This document shows positions 23,078 to 33,021 of a DNA stretch of 42,387 bases, piece after piece. The notes under the pieces were generated by a model that had not been told where the DNA came from, did no database searches, and saw only the letters and a list, made by a program, of their open reading frames with translations. Location: assembly GCA_002917075.1 (NCBI GenBank), contig NTMA01000157.1, forward strand, positions 1 to 42,387. Reading direction: 5' to 3'. The position numbers were made by a program, and so were the translations under genes. How positions within the stretch are numbered: position 1 is the first letter of the stretch; every line of letters starts with the position of its first letter. Source of the stretch: Hawksworthiomyces lignivorus. Its lineage: Eukaryota; Ascomycota; Sordariomycetes; Ophiostomatales; Ophiostomataceae.

Positions 23078-24853
23078 ATGACAACGATGGTAAGCTTTCC
23101 CGGAATCTCGTTCGCGTCTCGCTTCGGAGTCGCATACTGAGAACACCTCTCGCAGGACGACCCCATTCAGCTTCTTGGCAGCGCCTATCGCGCTGCGACG
23201 TCCAAGGCGGCGCGGCGCACAGTTATCTATGCAGCTCTGCTGTTTGTCGGCGGCACCGTGCTCTACGGCATTTCTGTCATCGGCTACTTGGGCTTCTACC
23301 GCGACTATGTCCCGCATCAAGTGCGCACGATGCCAGTGTATCTCCAGTATGGGTGAGTAGAGGCGAGACGGGACAGTCCCATCGAATCTCCCTTCTTTCG
23401 CAGCGTTAATTGACCTGCGCACAGCCCCTCGAGCAGCGTCGCTGCCGGCAAGGGCGGCCGGCTCTTCGCGGCCGCCGACAGCGCCCTGCAGCAGCACCTT
23501 CACCTGCAGCAGCACCACCCCTTCGGCCTGACCGATTTGCGCGACCTTGGCCTTAAGACAGCCCAGGACTATGACATCGCCGTTGTCCTGACGCTGCCGC
23601 GGTCGCCTGCGAACCTTGCCGTCGGCAACTTCATGGTCGAGCTCGCCCTTGCAACTGCGGGCGCGGGCGGCGGCAGCGGCAGCGCAACCGGCAGCGTGAC
23701 CTCCATCACCTCTGCGGCGCGCCTGCCGCCCGCCAACCCGCGTGAATTCCTCGAGGCCAGCGGCCGGCGCGTCTTGTTCGCCGCTGCGCGGCCGGCGCTG
23801 GTCGCCTACACGGACCCGCTGGTCGCGCAGGCCGCGCGCCTGCTGCTGCTGCCGTACCACCTGCTGGCTCCCGCGGGCGCCGGCGAGCGCGCGCGCGTCG
23901 TCGTGCCCATGGCGGAGTCGCTGGCGTTTGGCGACAGCGGCAGCTCACCCGCCGTGCTCTTTCTGGAGATCCGCGCCGGTGGCGGGAGCGCGCATGAGCT
24001 GCAGACGTACGCGGCCGAGGTAGTCTTCTCGGCGCGCCTGCGCGGCCTGCGCTGGCTCATGTACCACCACCGCGTCTTCTCCTTTGTCCTGCTGACCTCC
24101 GCCTTCTGGTTGGTCGAGGTGCTCTTCATGGTCGTCGTGTTTGTCGTGCTGGGCGTCTTTTTCGGCGGCGGCGACAGCGTCGTAGAAGACACGTGGGGCA
24201 CGAGCGGCGGCTCGCCGCCGCCTCTTCCGCCAACGCGTGTCCCTCCGCGGATCAAGTCTGAAGACGATGATGCGGAGGCAGAAGAGAAAGCGGCAAAGCC
24301 CAGGGAGGCCGGAAGAAAAGGATCCGCTGTCAAGCAAGAGCCACCGGAAGACACACCTGGCAGGCAGGCGACTCGTCTGGCCTCTATTCCTGCCGCTACA
24401 GGATCCAGCCTGAAGCCCGTGGAGAGTGGCGGCTACGTCGAGGACGTCGAAGACAAGGAAGTCAACAGCAGCGACGATGACGAAGATAGCTTCGGCAGGT
24501 TGTCTAAAGGCGGACGCGGCGGCGCGCGGCAAGACTATGACGACGACTCTGACATGGAGGATTACGACGACAACGACGACGCCGAAGAGCTCCTTGCCCC
24601 ACCAAAGCGAAAGCAAAAGGGACCCTCTCCCGCGCCTGCTGGCCCGTCTTCTCCTAAGAAGGGAACCCACACGGCAAAGGACAAAGGGAGAGAGGCGCCC
24701 ATCGCAACAGGGCGGTCTTCTGCCACTTCCACGGGGAGCCCGGTACGGCAGAGAGCGCCGATGAAAGAGGCATCCAATGTGTCTGCCTCCGTAGGAAAGG
24801 AGAGTCCACCGCGGAAACGTGTCTCCCAGGAATTGCAGCCGAGGCAGCATTAA
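23078..24853 (+). CDS. Seipin (lipid droplet assembly protein)
   Basis: ER membrane protein that organises lipid droplet formation at ER-droplet contacts. Three exons: 23078-23089, 23156-23352 and 23425-24853, giving 545 residues. Exon 1 encodes only MTTM and joins in phase 0 to DDPIQLLGSAYR. A first transmembrane segment spans about 27-49 (VIYAALLFVGGTVLYGISVIG). The conserved lumenal seipin fold follows, with FYRDYVPHQVRTMPVYLQYG, YDIAVVLTLPRSPANLAVGNF and RRVLFAAARPALVAYTDP. A second transmembrane segment lies at about 287-318. The C-terminal cytosolic tail (about 320-545) is disordered and has acidic D/E clusters and lysine-rich patches. The tail makes the protein much longer than yeast Sei1 (about 285 residues). 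The lumenal domain has low-complexity insertions (a QQHLHLQQHH stretch and a glycine-rich GAGGGSGSATGS). The short first exon is the least certain part. Confidence 0.92.
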
Positions 24854-25083
24854 TGTTTGATTTTAGACTAATGTTTGGCTTTGTGCATTTCGTCTTTCTT
24901 CCTCGCGTCAAAGTAGCCATGTTGAGCGGGCGGGATCTGTTCGTCTGGTTCTTTTAAGTATTCGTTGAGCACATAGGGACATTTTATTTATTTTTATTCC
25001 GCTTCTATATCCCCTCGTCTTAACAGTTCTATAGCGGTCCATCTAATGCAATGGAGATTTTTTTTTTTTGCCTACGCCTCCCC

Positions 25084-26486
25084 TTACCATTCGCGTACCT
25101 CGCCGCCTGGACCAATGAAGCCGGGCGACACCCATGCTTTGGTGTCCTTGGACAGCCGGCGCACCTGCTCCTCGTCTACCTCGATGCCCAAACCCGGACC
25201 GGACAGCATCTCGATGTAGCCGTCCTGGACGTTCCACACCTCTGGGTTCTTTGTGTAGCTCGTGAGATCCTGCTGGCCCAGCTGGCTGTTGTAGTGGATG
25301 CCCAGGCTCATCTCCTGGATGGCAAAGTTGGGGCTGGCGAGGTCGACCTGGACGCAGGCCGCCAGCGCGATGGGGCCCAGCGGGCAGTGCGGGGCGAGGG
25401 CGACGTCGTACGTCTCGGCCATGGCGGCGATGCGGCGCAGCTCCGAGATGCCGCCGACGTGGCAGACGTCGGGCTGCAGGACGTCGACGTGCGGCAGAAA
25501 GGGCCGCACGTCCCAGCGGCTGTGCAGGCGCTCGCCTAGCGCGATGGGCAGCGACGTCAGCCCCGCCAGCTCCTGCACGCCCGTCAGGTGCTCCGACAGC
25601 AGCGGCTCCTCGATGAACAGCGGCCGGTGCGGCTCCAGCGCCTTGGCCAGCTGCTTGGCCATGGGCTTGTGCACGCGGCCGTGAAAGTCCACCCCGACGT
25701 CCATGCCCAGCGCCTTGACCGCCTGCACCCGCGCCACGCAGCCGTCCAGCGCCGACGGCACGTCCAGCCACCCCAGATCCTCGGTCGCGTTCATCTTGAC
25801 GGCCCGGAAGCCCTGCTCGCGGCGGGCGAGCCTGGTCCGGGTGGAAAAGGCAGTTAGAGAATGGAGCGAGTCGACCAAGCTAAAGCACGGGGGGTGATCG
25901 CCTCCAAGAAAAGCTGCTCTGCGCTGTACTTACGCCTGCTTCTCTACATCGTCTGGCCGGTCGCCGCCGATCCACGCATAGACGCGCAGCTTTGTCCTGA
26001 GCTTCCCGCCGAGTAATTGGTGAATTGGCACCCCCAGCTTCCGGGCTGCGGCAATCCGGAGGGGTTTCGTCAGTTCGTCTTAAAAGATGCACCGGGGGAA
26101 GCTGCTGGGAGAAAGGCGCTAACTTACCTTTCAAGTCCCACAGGGCGATGTCAATCCCCGATAGCGCGCTCATAAACACCGGGCCTCCTCTGTAGAAGCT
26201 TGTACGCCATGACAGCTGCCAGATGTGCTCAATGTCGCTATTTTGCATCAGCGGACAGATGCTTCTTCAATGTGGAGGGTAGGTCGCATCTGGATCGGCG
26301 TCCGGCTTACTCTGCCTCCATCCCCTTGTAGCGCTCAAACCATGCGTCAAGACAGCCCTCCACTGCCTGTGAATGCCCCTCTAGTGATGCCTCGCCCCAA
26401 CCGACATTGCCAGCCTCGTCGGTGATCTTGACAAAGAGCCACCGGGGCGGCACCCGAAACCATTCCATGGTCGCAATCTTACCCAT
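25084..26486 (-). CDS. D-galactonate dehydratase-like enzyme (enolase superfamily, DgoD type)
   Basis: Predicted Mg-dependent dehydratase converting an aldonate such as D-galactonate to its 2-keto-3-deoxy acid. Four exons on the minus strand: 26486-26311, 26237-26128, 26045-25934 and 25831-25084, giving 381 residues, the same size as bacterial DgoD. The start [20 protein letters not shown] matches the family start. Family landmarks are visible: VKMNATED (general base Lys region), [15 protein letters not shown] and IEEPL and [11 protein letters not shown] (metal ligands Asp, Glu, Glu), and LAPHCPLGP (catalytic His). It ends in GEVREW, like the bacterial enzymes. It is the left member of the six-gene cluster, and its promoter carries the shared TCGGAAAA element. 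Substrate specificity within the mandelate racemase subgroup cannot be fixed by eye; another sugar acid is possible. Confidence 0.92.
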
Positions 26487-26966
26487 ATTGCCGCTTTTTT
26501 TTTATGGACGAGGGCGTACGTCTGTTCAGCGGAAGGCGGCGCGGAAGCTGAAGCTCTCGGTTCGAACAGTTGATATTTCGCGCAAGGGATTTCTCACGAA
26601 GCTCTGCACAGTGAAGGATACGGATACCACGAGAACCCAAAAGGAGGAGAAACAATATCTACGATCAAATAGCTGGCCTAGACCTGAGGTATAGCTTTCG
26701 GCGTCGGCATAATGACCTCCAACGACCCCCCCACAGCGGTTGCGGGGTCGGAGTTTCGTGTACTTGCCAAATGGAGAAGGTTCTCGGTGCCTTTTACATG
26801 GCTGTGCTTTTCCGATCGCTTTTCCGGCGCTACCAAATCGCCATTTACGCTTTTCCATCTTCGCGTCTTAGGTTGCAAAGCCTAGCTTTGCCTAGCTTTC
26901 CAAACAAAACACGAGAAACAGGGTAAATTTTCTAGTCTATTCTTATGTAACGATGAGTTCTGTCTA
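26487..26966. other. Promoter region of the DgoD-like gene and 3' flank of the aldo-keto reductase gene
   Basis: A 480-bp gap between two minus-strand genes. It should hold the aldo-keto reductase 3' UTR (right side) and the DgoD-like promoter. It contains the shared cluster element as a direct pair at 26808-26827. No coding gene seen. Confidence 0.6.
26808..26827. promoter_or_regulatory. Candidate cluster regulator sites (direct pair) upstream of DgoD-like gene
   Basis: TTTTCCGA at 26808-26815 and TTTTCCGG at 26820-26827. On the minus strand these read TCGGAAAAGC and CCGGAAAAGC, 12 bases apart and about 320 bases upstream of the DgoD-like start. The first matches the strict shared word and the second differs at one position. 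Confidence 0.6.
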
Positions 26967-28344
26967 TCAATGAGCTGCATCATTGGCCTCTTTCAGCTTT
27001 CTTTGTGCAGCCTTCCATTCTTCGACGGCACCCTTAAGCGCATCCTCGGTCCACTCGCCAAAGATGTTGAGCCCTAGGCGCTTAGGGAAGTTGTATCGGC
27101 TATGGCGATCGAGGGAGTTAAGCTTGGCGAACACTTCATCCGGAAGCTTGAAAACTAATGGTTGAACGCTGTTAGCAAGCCACACACCTTGCTGCCAGGA
27201 TGTGGAGGTCATGAGGATGGGATGTACCTTGCAAGTTCTGCTGGATGCGACTCGGCGTGACAGACTTGGTCAAGACAACGGTACCTCTCTGTACCGCCCA
27301 GCTCAGAAGCACCTGCGCAGGCTCTTTACCAAGAGATTTGGCGAGCTCAATGACAACAGGATCATCTAACGCTCTGTGGCACCCCCCCGTTAGTAACTTT
27401 GTGGAGTAATGCAGAGCAGAGAATCAGGCGGAGGCTTACCTAGGCAAATTGTAAATGTTGTTGCCCATTGGACTATAGGCTTCGACAACAATGTCCTAGT
27501 TTGGTCAATACACTTTGTTTCAGCAACCAGAGTAATATGCAGTCAAGAATGCCTCGCTCACGTTTTTGTGGCACCATTCAAGCAGCTCTGGCTGCTGCAG
27601 ATATGGGTGCGCCTCGATCTGGTTGACAGCAGGTTTGATCTCGGCCGTCTCCCAGAGCTCTTCTATGCGCTCTTTTGTGAAATTTGACACACCAATGGTC
27701 CGTATTTTGCCTTTCTTAACCAATTCCTCCATCTTCTTCCATGTTTCGGAAATGGGCACATCAATAATAGCCATATGCTGAGTTGCTGGATTGATGGGAA
27801 ACCGCTCCGTGTCGTTGACTGGTTCAAACGCGACAGGCCAGTGAATCTATTTGTATTCCTATTAAAATTTGTGAAATGGACATATTTCTCCTCACAGAAC
27901 ATGCAACCTACCAGATAAAGATCTAAGTAATCGGTTTGGAGGTCGGCGAGCGAGATATCAAGGTGTCTCTCAACATCTTCGGGCTTGTGATGGGTGTTCC
28001 ATAATTTGCCGGTCAACTAATAGCAATGTTAGGAAGATGTCATCAAAGGCGTAGAGGAAGTGAAATTATACAGACGAAAATATCTTTACGATCTACACCA
28101 GATGCCTTGATGCCATCTCCGACTTCCTTTTCGTTGTCGTAGCATGCTGCTGCATCAATGTGACGGTAACCGAGCTTGAGAGCCGTTTCCACAGCGTTTT
28201 TGACCTCATTTGGCTTCGATTGCTTGATACATGTGTCAGACAATGAAGTACCAGTGACGAAGAAGCGACACTCACCCATGTACCCAAACCCACTGTTGGT
28301 ATGGAGAATCCAGAGTTCAGCTTGAAAGTTGTCGACAGAGACAT
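26967..28344 (-). CDS. Aldo-keto reductase
   Basis: Predicted NADPH-dependent reductase of aldehydes or ketoses (GCY1/YPR1-like fungal AKRs). Seven exons on the minus strand: 28344-28276, 28222-28076, 28016-27912, 27846-27562, 27495-27440, 27373-27228 and 27154-26967, giving 331 residues. Catalytic tetrad landmarks are present: Asp and Tyr in [13 protein letters not shown], Lys in [11 protein letters not shown], and His in [12 protein letters not shown]. The strand [20 protein letters not shown] and the cofactor segment [16 protein letters not shown] follow, as in the family. All seven joins keep frame and conserved sequence; the second donor (GTCTGT) is the weakest splice site. The gene is divergent from the transporter gene and shares the TCGGAAAA element. 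By context it may reduce the aldehyde released by the A-T-R enzyme or a sugar intermediate; this is inference. Confidence 0.94.
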
Positions 28345-28550
28345 TGTGGATGTACGTCCAAAGGTTGGTGCACGGGCTCTCTAAATTCAAATAAACCCGG
28401 TTATGCTACAGAAAAGAAACACTGTTCAATTGTTTCAATTCTTCGCCCTTTAATTTTGTTGTTTTGATTTAAACTGACCTCTCGTGAACATCTTGATTCC
28501 CCGTCCCCGCATTTGAAATTCCGGCACTCCGTCTGCTTTCCGGACAGCGA

Positions 28551-28575
28551 TCGGAAATGCATGCCACTTTTCCGA
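28551..28575. promoter_or_regulatory. Candidate inverted cluster regulator site upstream of aldo-keto reductase
   Basis: TCGGAAAT (28551-28558), a 9-base spacer, then TTTTCCGA (28568-28575). The CGG and CCG triplets face each other across 17 bases. It lies about 210-230 bases upstream of the aldo-keto reductase start. Confidence 0.6.
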
Positions 28576-29123
28576 CCATATAGGTGCTTCACTCACTTTA
28601 CTTAGCATGCGAATCAATAGATATTTGGAAGTCTCTTTTGACCAGAGAATGGGGATATTCGCCATACGGTATGCGGCTAGTTCTCTCGAGTTCATTTTTT
28701 ATAATATTCTTTTACGTGATATCACAATGTCACCCAGTGTTCGGATGTCGCCAACAGGCGTTTTAGTCTGTGCCGACTTTCTTTCATTCGGCATAAGCAG
28801 TGCATGAGCTGGAGGCTTCGCCAGACTCTGAAACATGAGTTAAATGCAATACATTTCTTGACAAGAATGGTATACACGGCCTTTTTCCTATGAGCTCCAT
28901 CGGCGAGGCTGTCAGCTTGACTCGGCAAGAACGCTTCGCCGTTGTATCGAGATGCCTCTCGAGTTTGAATGTTACACGCAATCCCAAATTACTCCATCAT
29001 TGCTGGAGCGTTGACAAAAAGTATAGGAGATATGCTCGATTAGCTGTTAGACTACAAGAGGCCGGGGCACGTTGGAGACTTGACCTGACTGAAATCATGG
29101 AGCATTCCCCAGGCAACCCCAGA

Positions 29124-29148
29124 TCGGAAAACCAAGTCGCTTTTCCAT
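29124..29148. promoter_or_regulatory. Candidate inverted cluster regulator site upstream of transporter
   Basis: TCGGAAAA (29124-29131), a 9-base spacer, then TTTTCCAT (29141-29148). It has the same geometry as the site at 28551 but the right half is imperfect (CCA instead of CCG). It lies about 320-340 bases upstream of the transporter start. Confidence 0.55.
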
Positions 29149-29358
29149 GCACTAGTCTGCCATCTCACCCCATGGGGAACTTACGGATGTAGTAAGACTA
29201 TTCTGTAGGGCAGTTTGGCCAAGTTTTTTCACCCTTTCTCCTTTTTGTCGGTTGTTAGACCTGGAAGCAAGGAACAGGTCATAACCTGGAATATTGGCTG
29301 GATATGACTGATAGATTGGCTCGGAAGCAACCCCAGGAATGAAAGGGGAGTCGTCCGG

Positions 29359-29366
29359 TATATATG
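29359..29366 (+). promoter_or_regulatory. TATA-like box of the transporter gene
   Basis: TATATATG about 100 bases upstream of the transporter ATG, followed by a CT-rich leader. Position and sequence suit a fungal core promoter. Confidence 0.4.
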
Positions 29367-29465
29367 AAGACAGGAGTCGCTATTCCTTCGAGAATTAGAC
29401 CGCTTCTTTCTATTTGTTTCTCTTTCTCTTCATTCGGTAAATTTTTTATCAGTATCAATACAACC

Positions 29466-31324
29466 ATGGCTGATCAACAGGTTATGCCGTCGGGACCGGC
29501 TAGCAAGCCCTCTTTTGTCCAAGTCGAAAGCAGTTCGGCCTACCAGCAGCATGACAGTGAAAAGGACGTGAAAACCATGTTGGCAGCACATGGAGGCGAT
29601 GTTGCTCTGGCACTCTTTCACAACGTGGATGAGATTGGCGAAGTAATTGATCCAGAAGAAGAGCGCAAGGTTGTCCGCAAGATTGATCTCATGCTCATTC
29701 CCATGTTTGCTGTCTCATACATATTTTTCTTTGTAAGGCCACAATTCGAACACAGCATGAAGTGATATAAGACAAGCAAATGCTAACGCAGATTCATGAT
29801 GCAGGTGGACAAAACTACGCTCTCATATGCAGCTGTCTTTGGTATCCAAAGTGACCTCCATATGGAGGGTGCCGATTACAGCTGGTTGTCATCGCTGTTC
29901 TACTTTGGCTTCCTAGCGTGGGCTATCCCGACCAACCTGCTGATGCAGCGCTTCCCCGTGGCCAAGTACCTGGGCGCAAACATCATGCTCTGGGGTATCC
30001 TTCTCATGTGCCAGGCGGCTTGCAGTAACTTTGCGTCTCTTGCCGTTCTGCGGGTCTTGGGCGGTGCAGTCGAGGCTGTTGCCGACCCGGCATTCATTCT
30101 CATCACTAGCATGTGGTATACTCGCAAGGAGCAGCCCGTTAAGATCGGTATCTGGTATACGGCAGTGGGTCTAGGTACGGCTTGTGGCGGCCTGCTCGGC
30201 TATGGCATCGGCCACATCCATGGTTCATTGCCCTCATGGAAGTATGAGTTCCTGATTATCGGTGCTTGCTGTACCGTCTGGGGTGCGGTCATCATGGCGT
30301 TTCTTCCCGACAACCCGGTCACAGCCCGGTTCTTGACAGACCGCGAGCGTCGCATCGCCGTTGAGCGGTTGCGAGACAACCAGACGGGCATTGAAAGCAA
30401 GACGTTCAAGCCGCGCCAAATGCTCGAGGCATTCATAGACTACAAGACGTTCTTCTTTTTCATGATTGCCTTTTGCCAAGCCATTGTCAATGGCGGTACC
30501 ACCAATTTTGGAACCCTCATCACCAAAGGCTTCGGATTCAATACTTGTAAGTCTCGCGCAGAATTGTGCTTTTGGCATACTATTTCTCACATTAACGTCC
30601 TCTTTCAAAGTGGCCACCACCCTCTTACAAATTCCGTATGGCGCTTTCATCTTCCTCATCATCTTGTTTAGCGTCTACGTCAACGACAAGCTGCCTCCGA
30701 ACAACCGCTGTTTTACGCTTGCTGTCTGTGTTCTTCCTTGTGTGGCGGGTGCTTTTGGGTTACACTATGTCCCAGACTCTCAGCGAGTTGGACGGCTCGT
30801 CTGCTACTATGTAAGCCCATATTAGCCAATCTTTCGTTGAATTACAACGCTGTAGTCGTCTCTAACAAGCCTTCAACTGCAGTTGACCGGATCTCTTAAT
30901 GCCTCTTTCGTTTTGTTGATGTCGCTGCAGACAGCTAATATCTCGGGACATACGAAAAAAGTTGTCACTTCGGCTTGCATGTTTCTAGGTTGGTCACTAT
31001 ACTTTTCTATTGATTTGCTCTTAACTATTGAATATTGCTAATGCAGTTGAAGGTTATTGCACGGGAAACATCGCAGGCCCTTTCTTTTATAAGACGGACC
31101 AAGCACCAACCTACCCGCTTGGGATCTGGAGCATGGTTGTAGTCCTGTTGCTAGAGATCGTCATTGTCATTGCGCTACGATTTCTCTTATCTTCTGAAAA
31201 CAAACGCCGCGACCGACAGCAGGGCATTGACCAGACACATCATCAGGAGCGCAGGGATTTGGATGCTACAGCCTTTGAGGATATGACGGACAAGGAGAAT
31301 CTCAATTTTAGATACATATACTAA
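29466..31324 (+). CDS. MFS transporter, anion:cation symporter family (Dal5/Tna1-like)
   Basis: Predicted plasma-membrane proton symporter for an organic anion. Five exons: 29466-29732, 29805-30546, 30611-30810, 30883-30988 and 31047-31324, giving about 530 residues with roughly twelve hydrophobic segments. Family landmarks: RKIDLMLIPMFAVSYIFFFVDKTTLSYA split by intron 1, YSWLSSLFYFGFLAWAIPTNL in the early helices, FLPDNPVTARFLTDRER in the central loop, and GYCTGNIAGPFFYKTDQAPTYPLG near the end. Exon 5 may begin at 31047 or 31053, because two in-frame acceptors lie six bases apart (CAG and AAG); the second gives the more family-like FLGYCTGN. Dal5 relatives carry allantoate, nicotinate, pantothenate and similar anions, and bacterial galactonate transporters belong to the same superfamily branch, which fits the neighbouring DgoD-like gene. 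The substrate is inferred only. Confidence 0.93.
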
Positions 31325-31500
31325 AGAGTCCCACTGAATGCAGCTTAGTTACAGACAAGAGCAAATTGACAGTTTGGATGGGTGGATCAACTGTGTCTTT
31401 TCCAACTGGGAGTAGCTTTCTGCTTTTGGATGTTCTAGCCTTTTGCCTTGTGGAATAACATCTTACTGCTTGATATTTATGTTTACTGCTTGCTCCTTGA

Positions 31501-32618
31501 TTAGAATATAGCAATGGCATTTGGCGGACTGGCAACGCCGCCCGGAACTTTGAGCGGCACGCTGCTCACAAAGAACGACCACCTGTTCAGTTCCTCACAC
31601 TTCTTCACCAATGCTTCCAAGTCAAACATCTCGCCGATGGGCACTCCCCACCCAGCCAGAACCCACTGGTGAAGCAGCCCGCCGCTTTGCATCTCTGCCT
31701 CCCAGGCCTCGCCCTTCCATATACCGCCCGTTTCGGTGTGTGCGCCGGCAATCGGCGCCTGCTCAAAGCTTGGAGCATCACCGGCCACAGCAGCAAAATT
31801 GCTCTCCCACAGCCACTGTAGCATGTCTGAGGTTGGCGATACGCCGAGGAAGTTAGGCTCCGGCCGGTCTGCTAGGGCCTTTCGTTCGGTAAACGTTAGC
31901 TTCTCGTAGGCTTCTGTGAAGCCGCTTCGTATAAAGAGGATGTCTCCTTTATGGATTGTCAGGCCCTGCTGCTGAATGCATTCTTTCAGATCATGGAGCG
32001 TAATGGCCGTCGACTCGAATGGCGCAATGGGCTGGTTGTGCTTCTTGCAATAGCCGGCATAGTCTATGAGAACTCCGCGGCCGACGATGCCTCCCTTTTC
32101 CACCCATGCTAATGGCGGAAAAGCCCAATCAGCCAAGTCAACTCTTCGAAGCTACATAATTTCTTATTTTGAACGATCTACTCACCGTCTATGCTAATCA
32201 CGTCAGGGCTCTCCAGCTGCTCGGCTGTCACGTTGCCGTAGAAGCGCTTTGCCTTCTGGTAGCCGTAATGCCGGAAGCCGTCCCACTGGCTGGAGCCCTG
32301 CGTGTTGAACTCGAGGTAATCATCATTGACGGTTCGAGGACGGCCTTCGGGATCGTTACGCACGATGCGCTTCCACTTGAGCGACGGCCGCCCAAAGCTG
32401 GGATTCGTGGGCTTGTTCAGAGACCAGTCCAGGGAGACACGCTCGCCCGTCCGGATTTCCTGCGCCGCAGCCGCCGCAACAACGGCCGGCGTCAGCATGT
32501 TCAATGCTCCCAGAGCGTCATTTTTTCCGTACAGGCCCCAGGCATTCCCAGGAGGGCCAGTCGGATCAAGAGGCAAGCTCAAGAAAGGAGGGCGCTCGGG
32601 GACGTCACTCGGTGCCAT
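31501..32618 (-). CDS. Cyclase-family hydrolase (PF04199, kynurenine formamidase/isatin hydrolase-like)
   Basis: Two exons on the minus strand: 32618-32186 and 32108-31501, giving 346 residues. The family contains metal-dependent amidohydrolases acting on N-formylkynurenine, isatin and related amides or lactams. Visible landmarks are WGLYGKNDALGALNMLTP at the start, the metal-site region NTQGSSQWDGFRHYGY, GRGVLIDYAGY, GDILFIRSGFTEAYEKL, VAGDAPSFEQAP and LHQWVLAGWGVPIGEMFDLE. The canonical HxGTHxDxxxH motif is altered: the first His is replaced by Gln and the second by Gln (SSQWDGFRH), as in the QWDG subgroup of fungal and bacterial relatives. The gene is divergent from the regulator gene, shares its 403-bp promoter, and is convergent with the transporter gene (176-bp gap). 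Its role in the cluster is unknown. Confidence 0.9.
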
Positions 32619-32800
32619 CTTCGAAGTTCGCTATCTAAGCTCTCAGGTTGAACTTTTCTGCAGTAAGCACGAGCTGAGCTTGTGTGAATTGGCTTGCTGA
32701 GCTTCTATCTGCCATATGAAACATGACCATCCTGAAGCCATGTCTATGACGAGCTGCTTGCGGGGAAGGCTATTGTGCTCGGGGTTGCATTCCTACGAGC

Positions 32801-32808
32801 TCGGAAAA
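32801..32808 (+). promoter_or_regulatory. Candidate cluster regulator site TCGGAAAA
   Basis: Exact match to the shared word, about 183 bases upstream of the cyclase-family start. Confidence 0.6.
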
Positions 32809-32913
32809 CGAGACGAGTGGATTGAAATGCGCCAACCAAATCAGAACAAAGGGCGGGGGGGATGACGGATAAGGCGCCGTCGAGCTGCTAGAGGCTGCCG
32901 AAACAAATAAAGC

Positions 32914-32921
32914 TTTTCCGA
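32914..32921 (-). promoter_or_regulatory. Candidate cluster regulator site TCGGAAAA (minus strand)
   Basis: TTTTCCGA on the plus strand, embedded in the extended form TCGGAAAAGC on the minus strand, about 108 bases upstream of the regulator start. Confidence 0.6.
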
Positions 32922-33021
32922 TCTAATTCGGCTCTCGCGCCCTGCTCCATATCCTTTCCTTCATTATGACAGATCTTTGGTGTTTTCCATCCCGTATCTC
33001 ACAATTCGGGCGGAAACTATA

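Larger units (their letters stand above)
28345..29465. other. Divergent promoter region, aldo-keto reductase / transporter
   Basis: A 1.1-kb region between divergent cluster genes. The open frames are short and featureless. It contains two copies of the shared element, each forming part of an inverted pair with a 9-base spacer (28551-28575 and 29124-29148), and a TATA-like box before the transporter. Confidence 0.65.
32619..33021. other. Divergent promoter, cyclase-family hydrolase / Zn2Cys6 regulator
   Basis: A 403-bp shared promoter with no coding gene. It contains two exact copies of the cluster element in opposite orientation (32801 and 32914), one nearer each gene. If the regulator is the binding protein, this arrangement would permit autoregulation. 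Confidence 0.65.

Noticed and set aside
22973..23860. Minus-strand open frame of about 295 codons over the seipin gene
   Set aside because: Antisense to the conserved seipin exons and introns, low in complexity, with no recognisable family.
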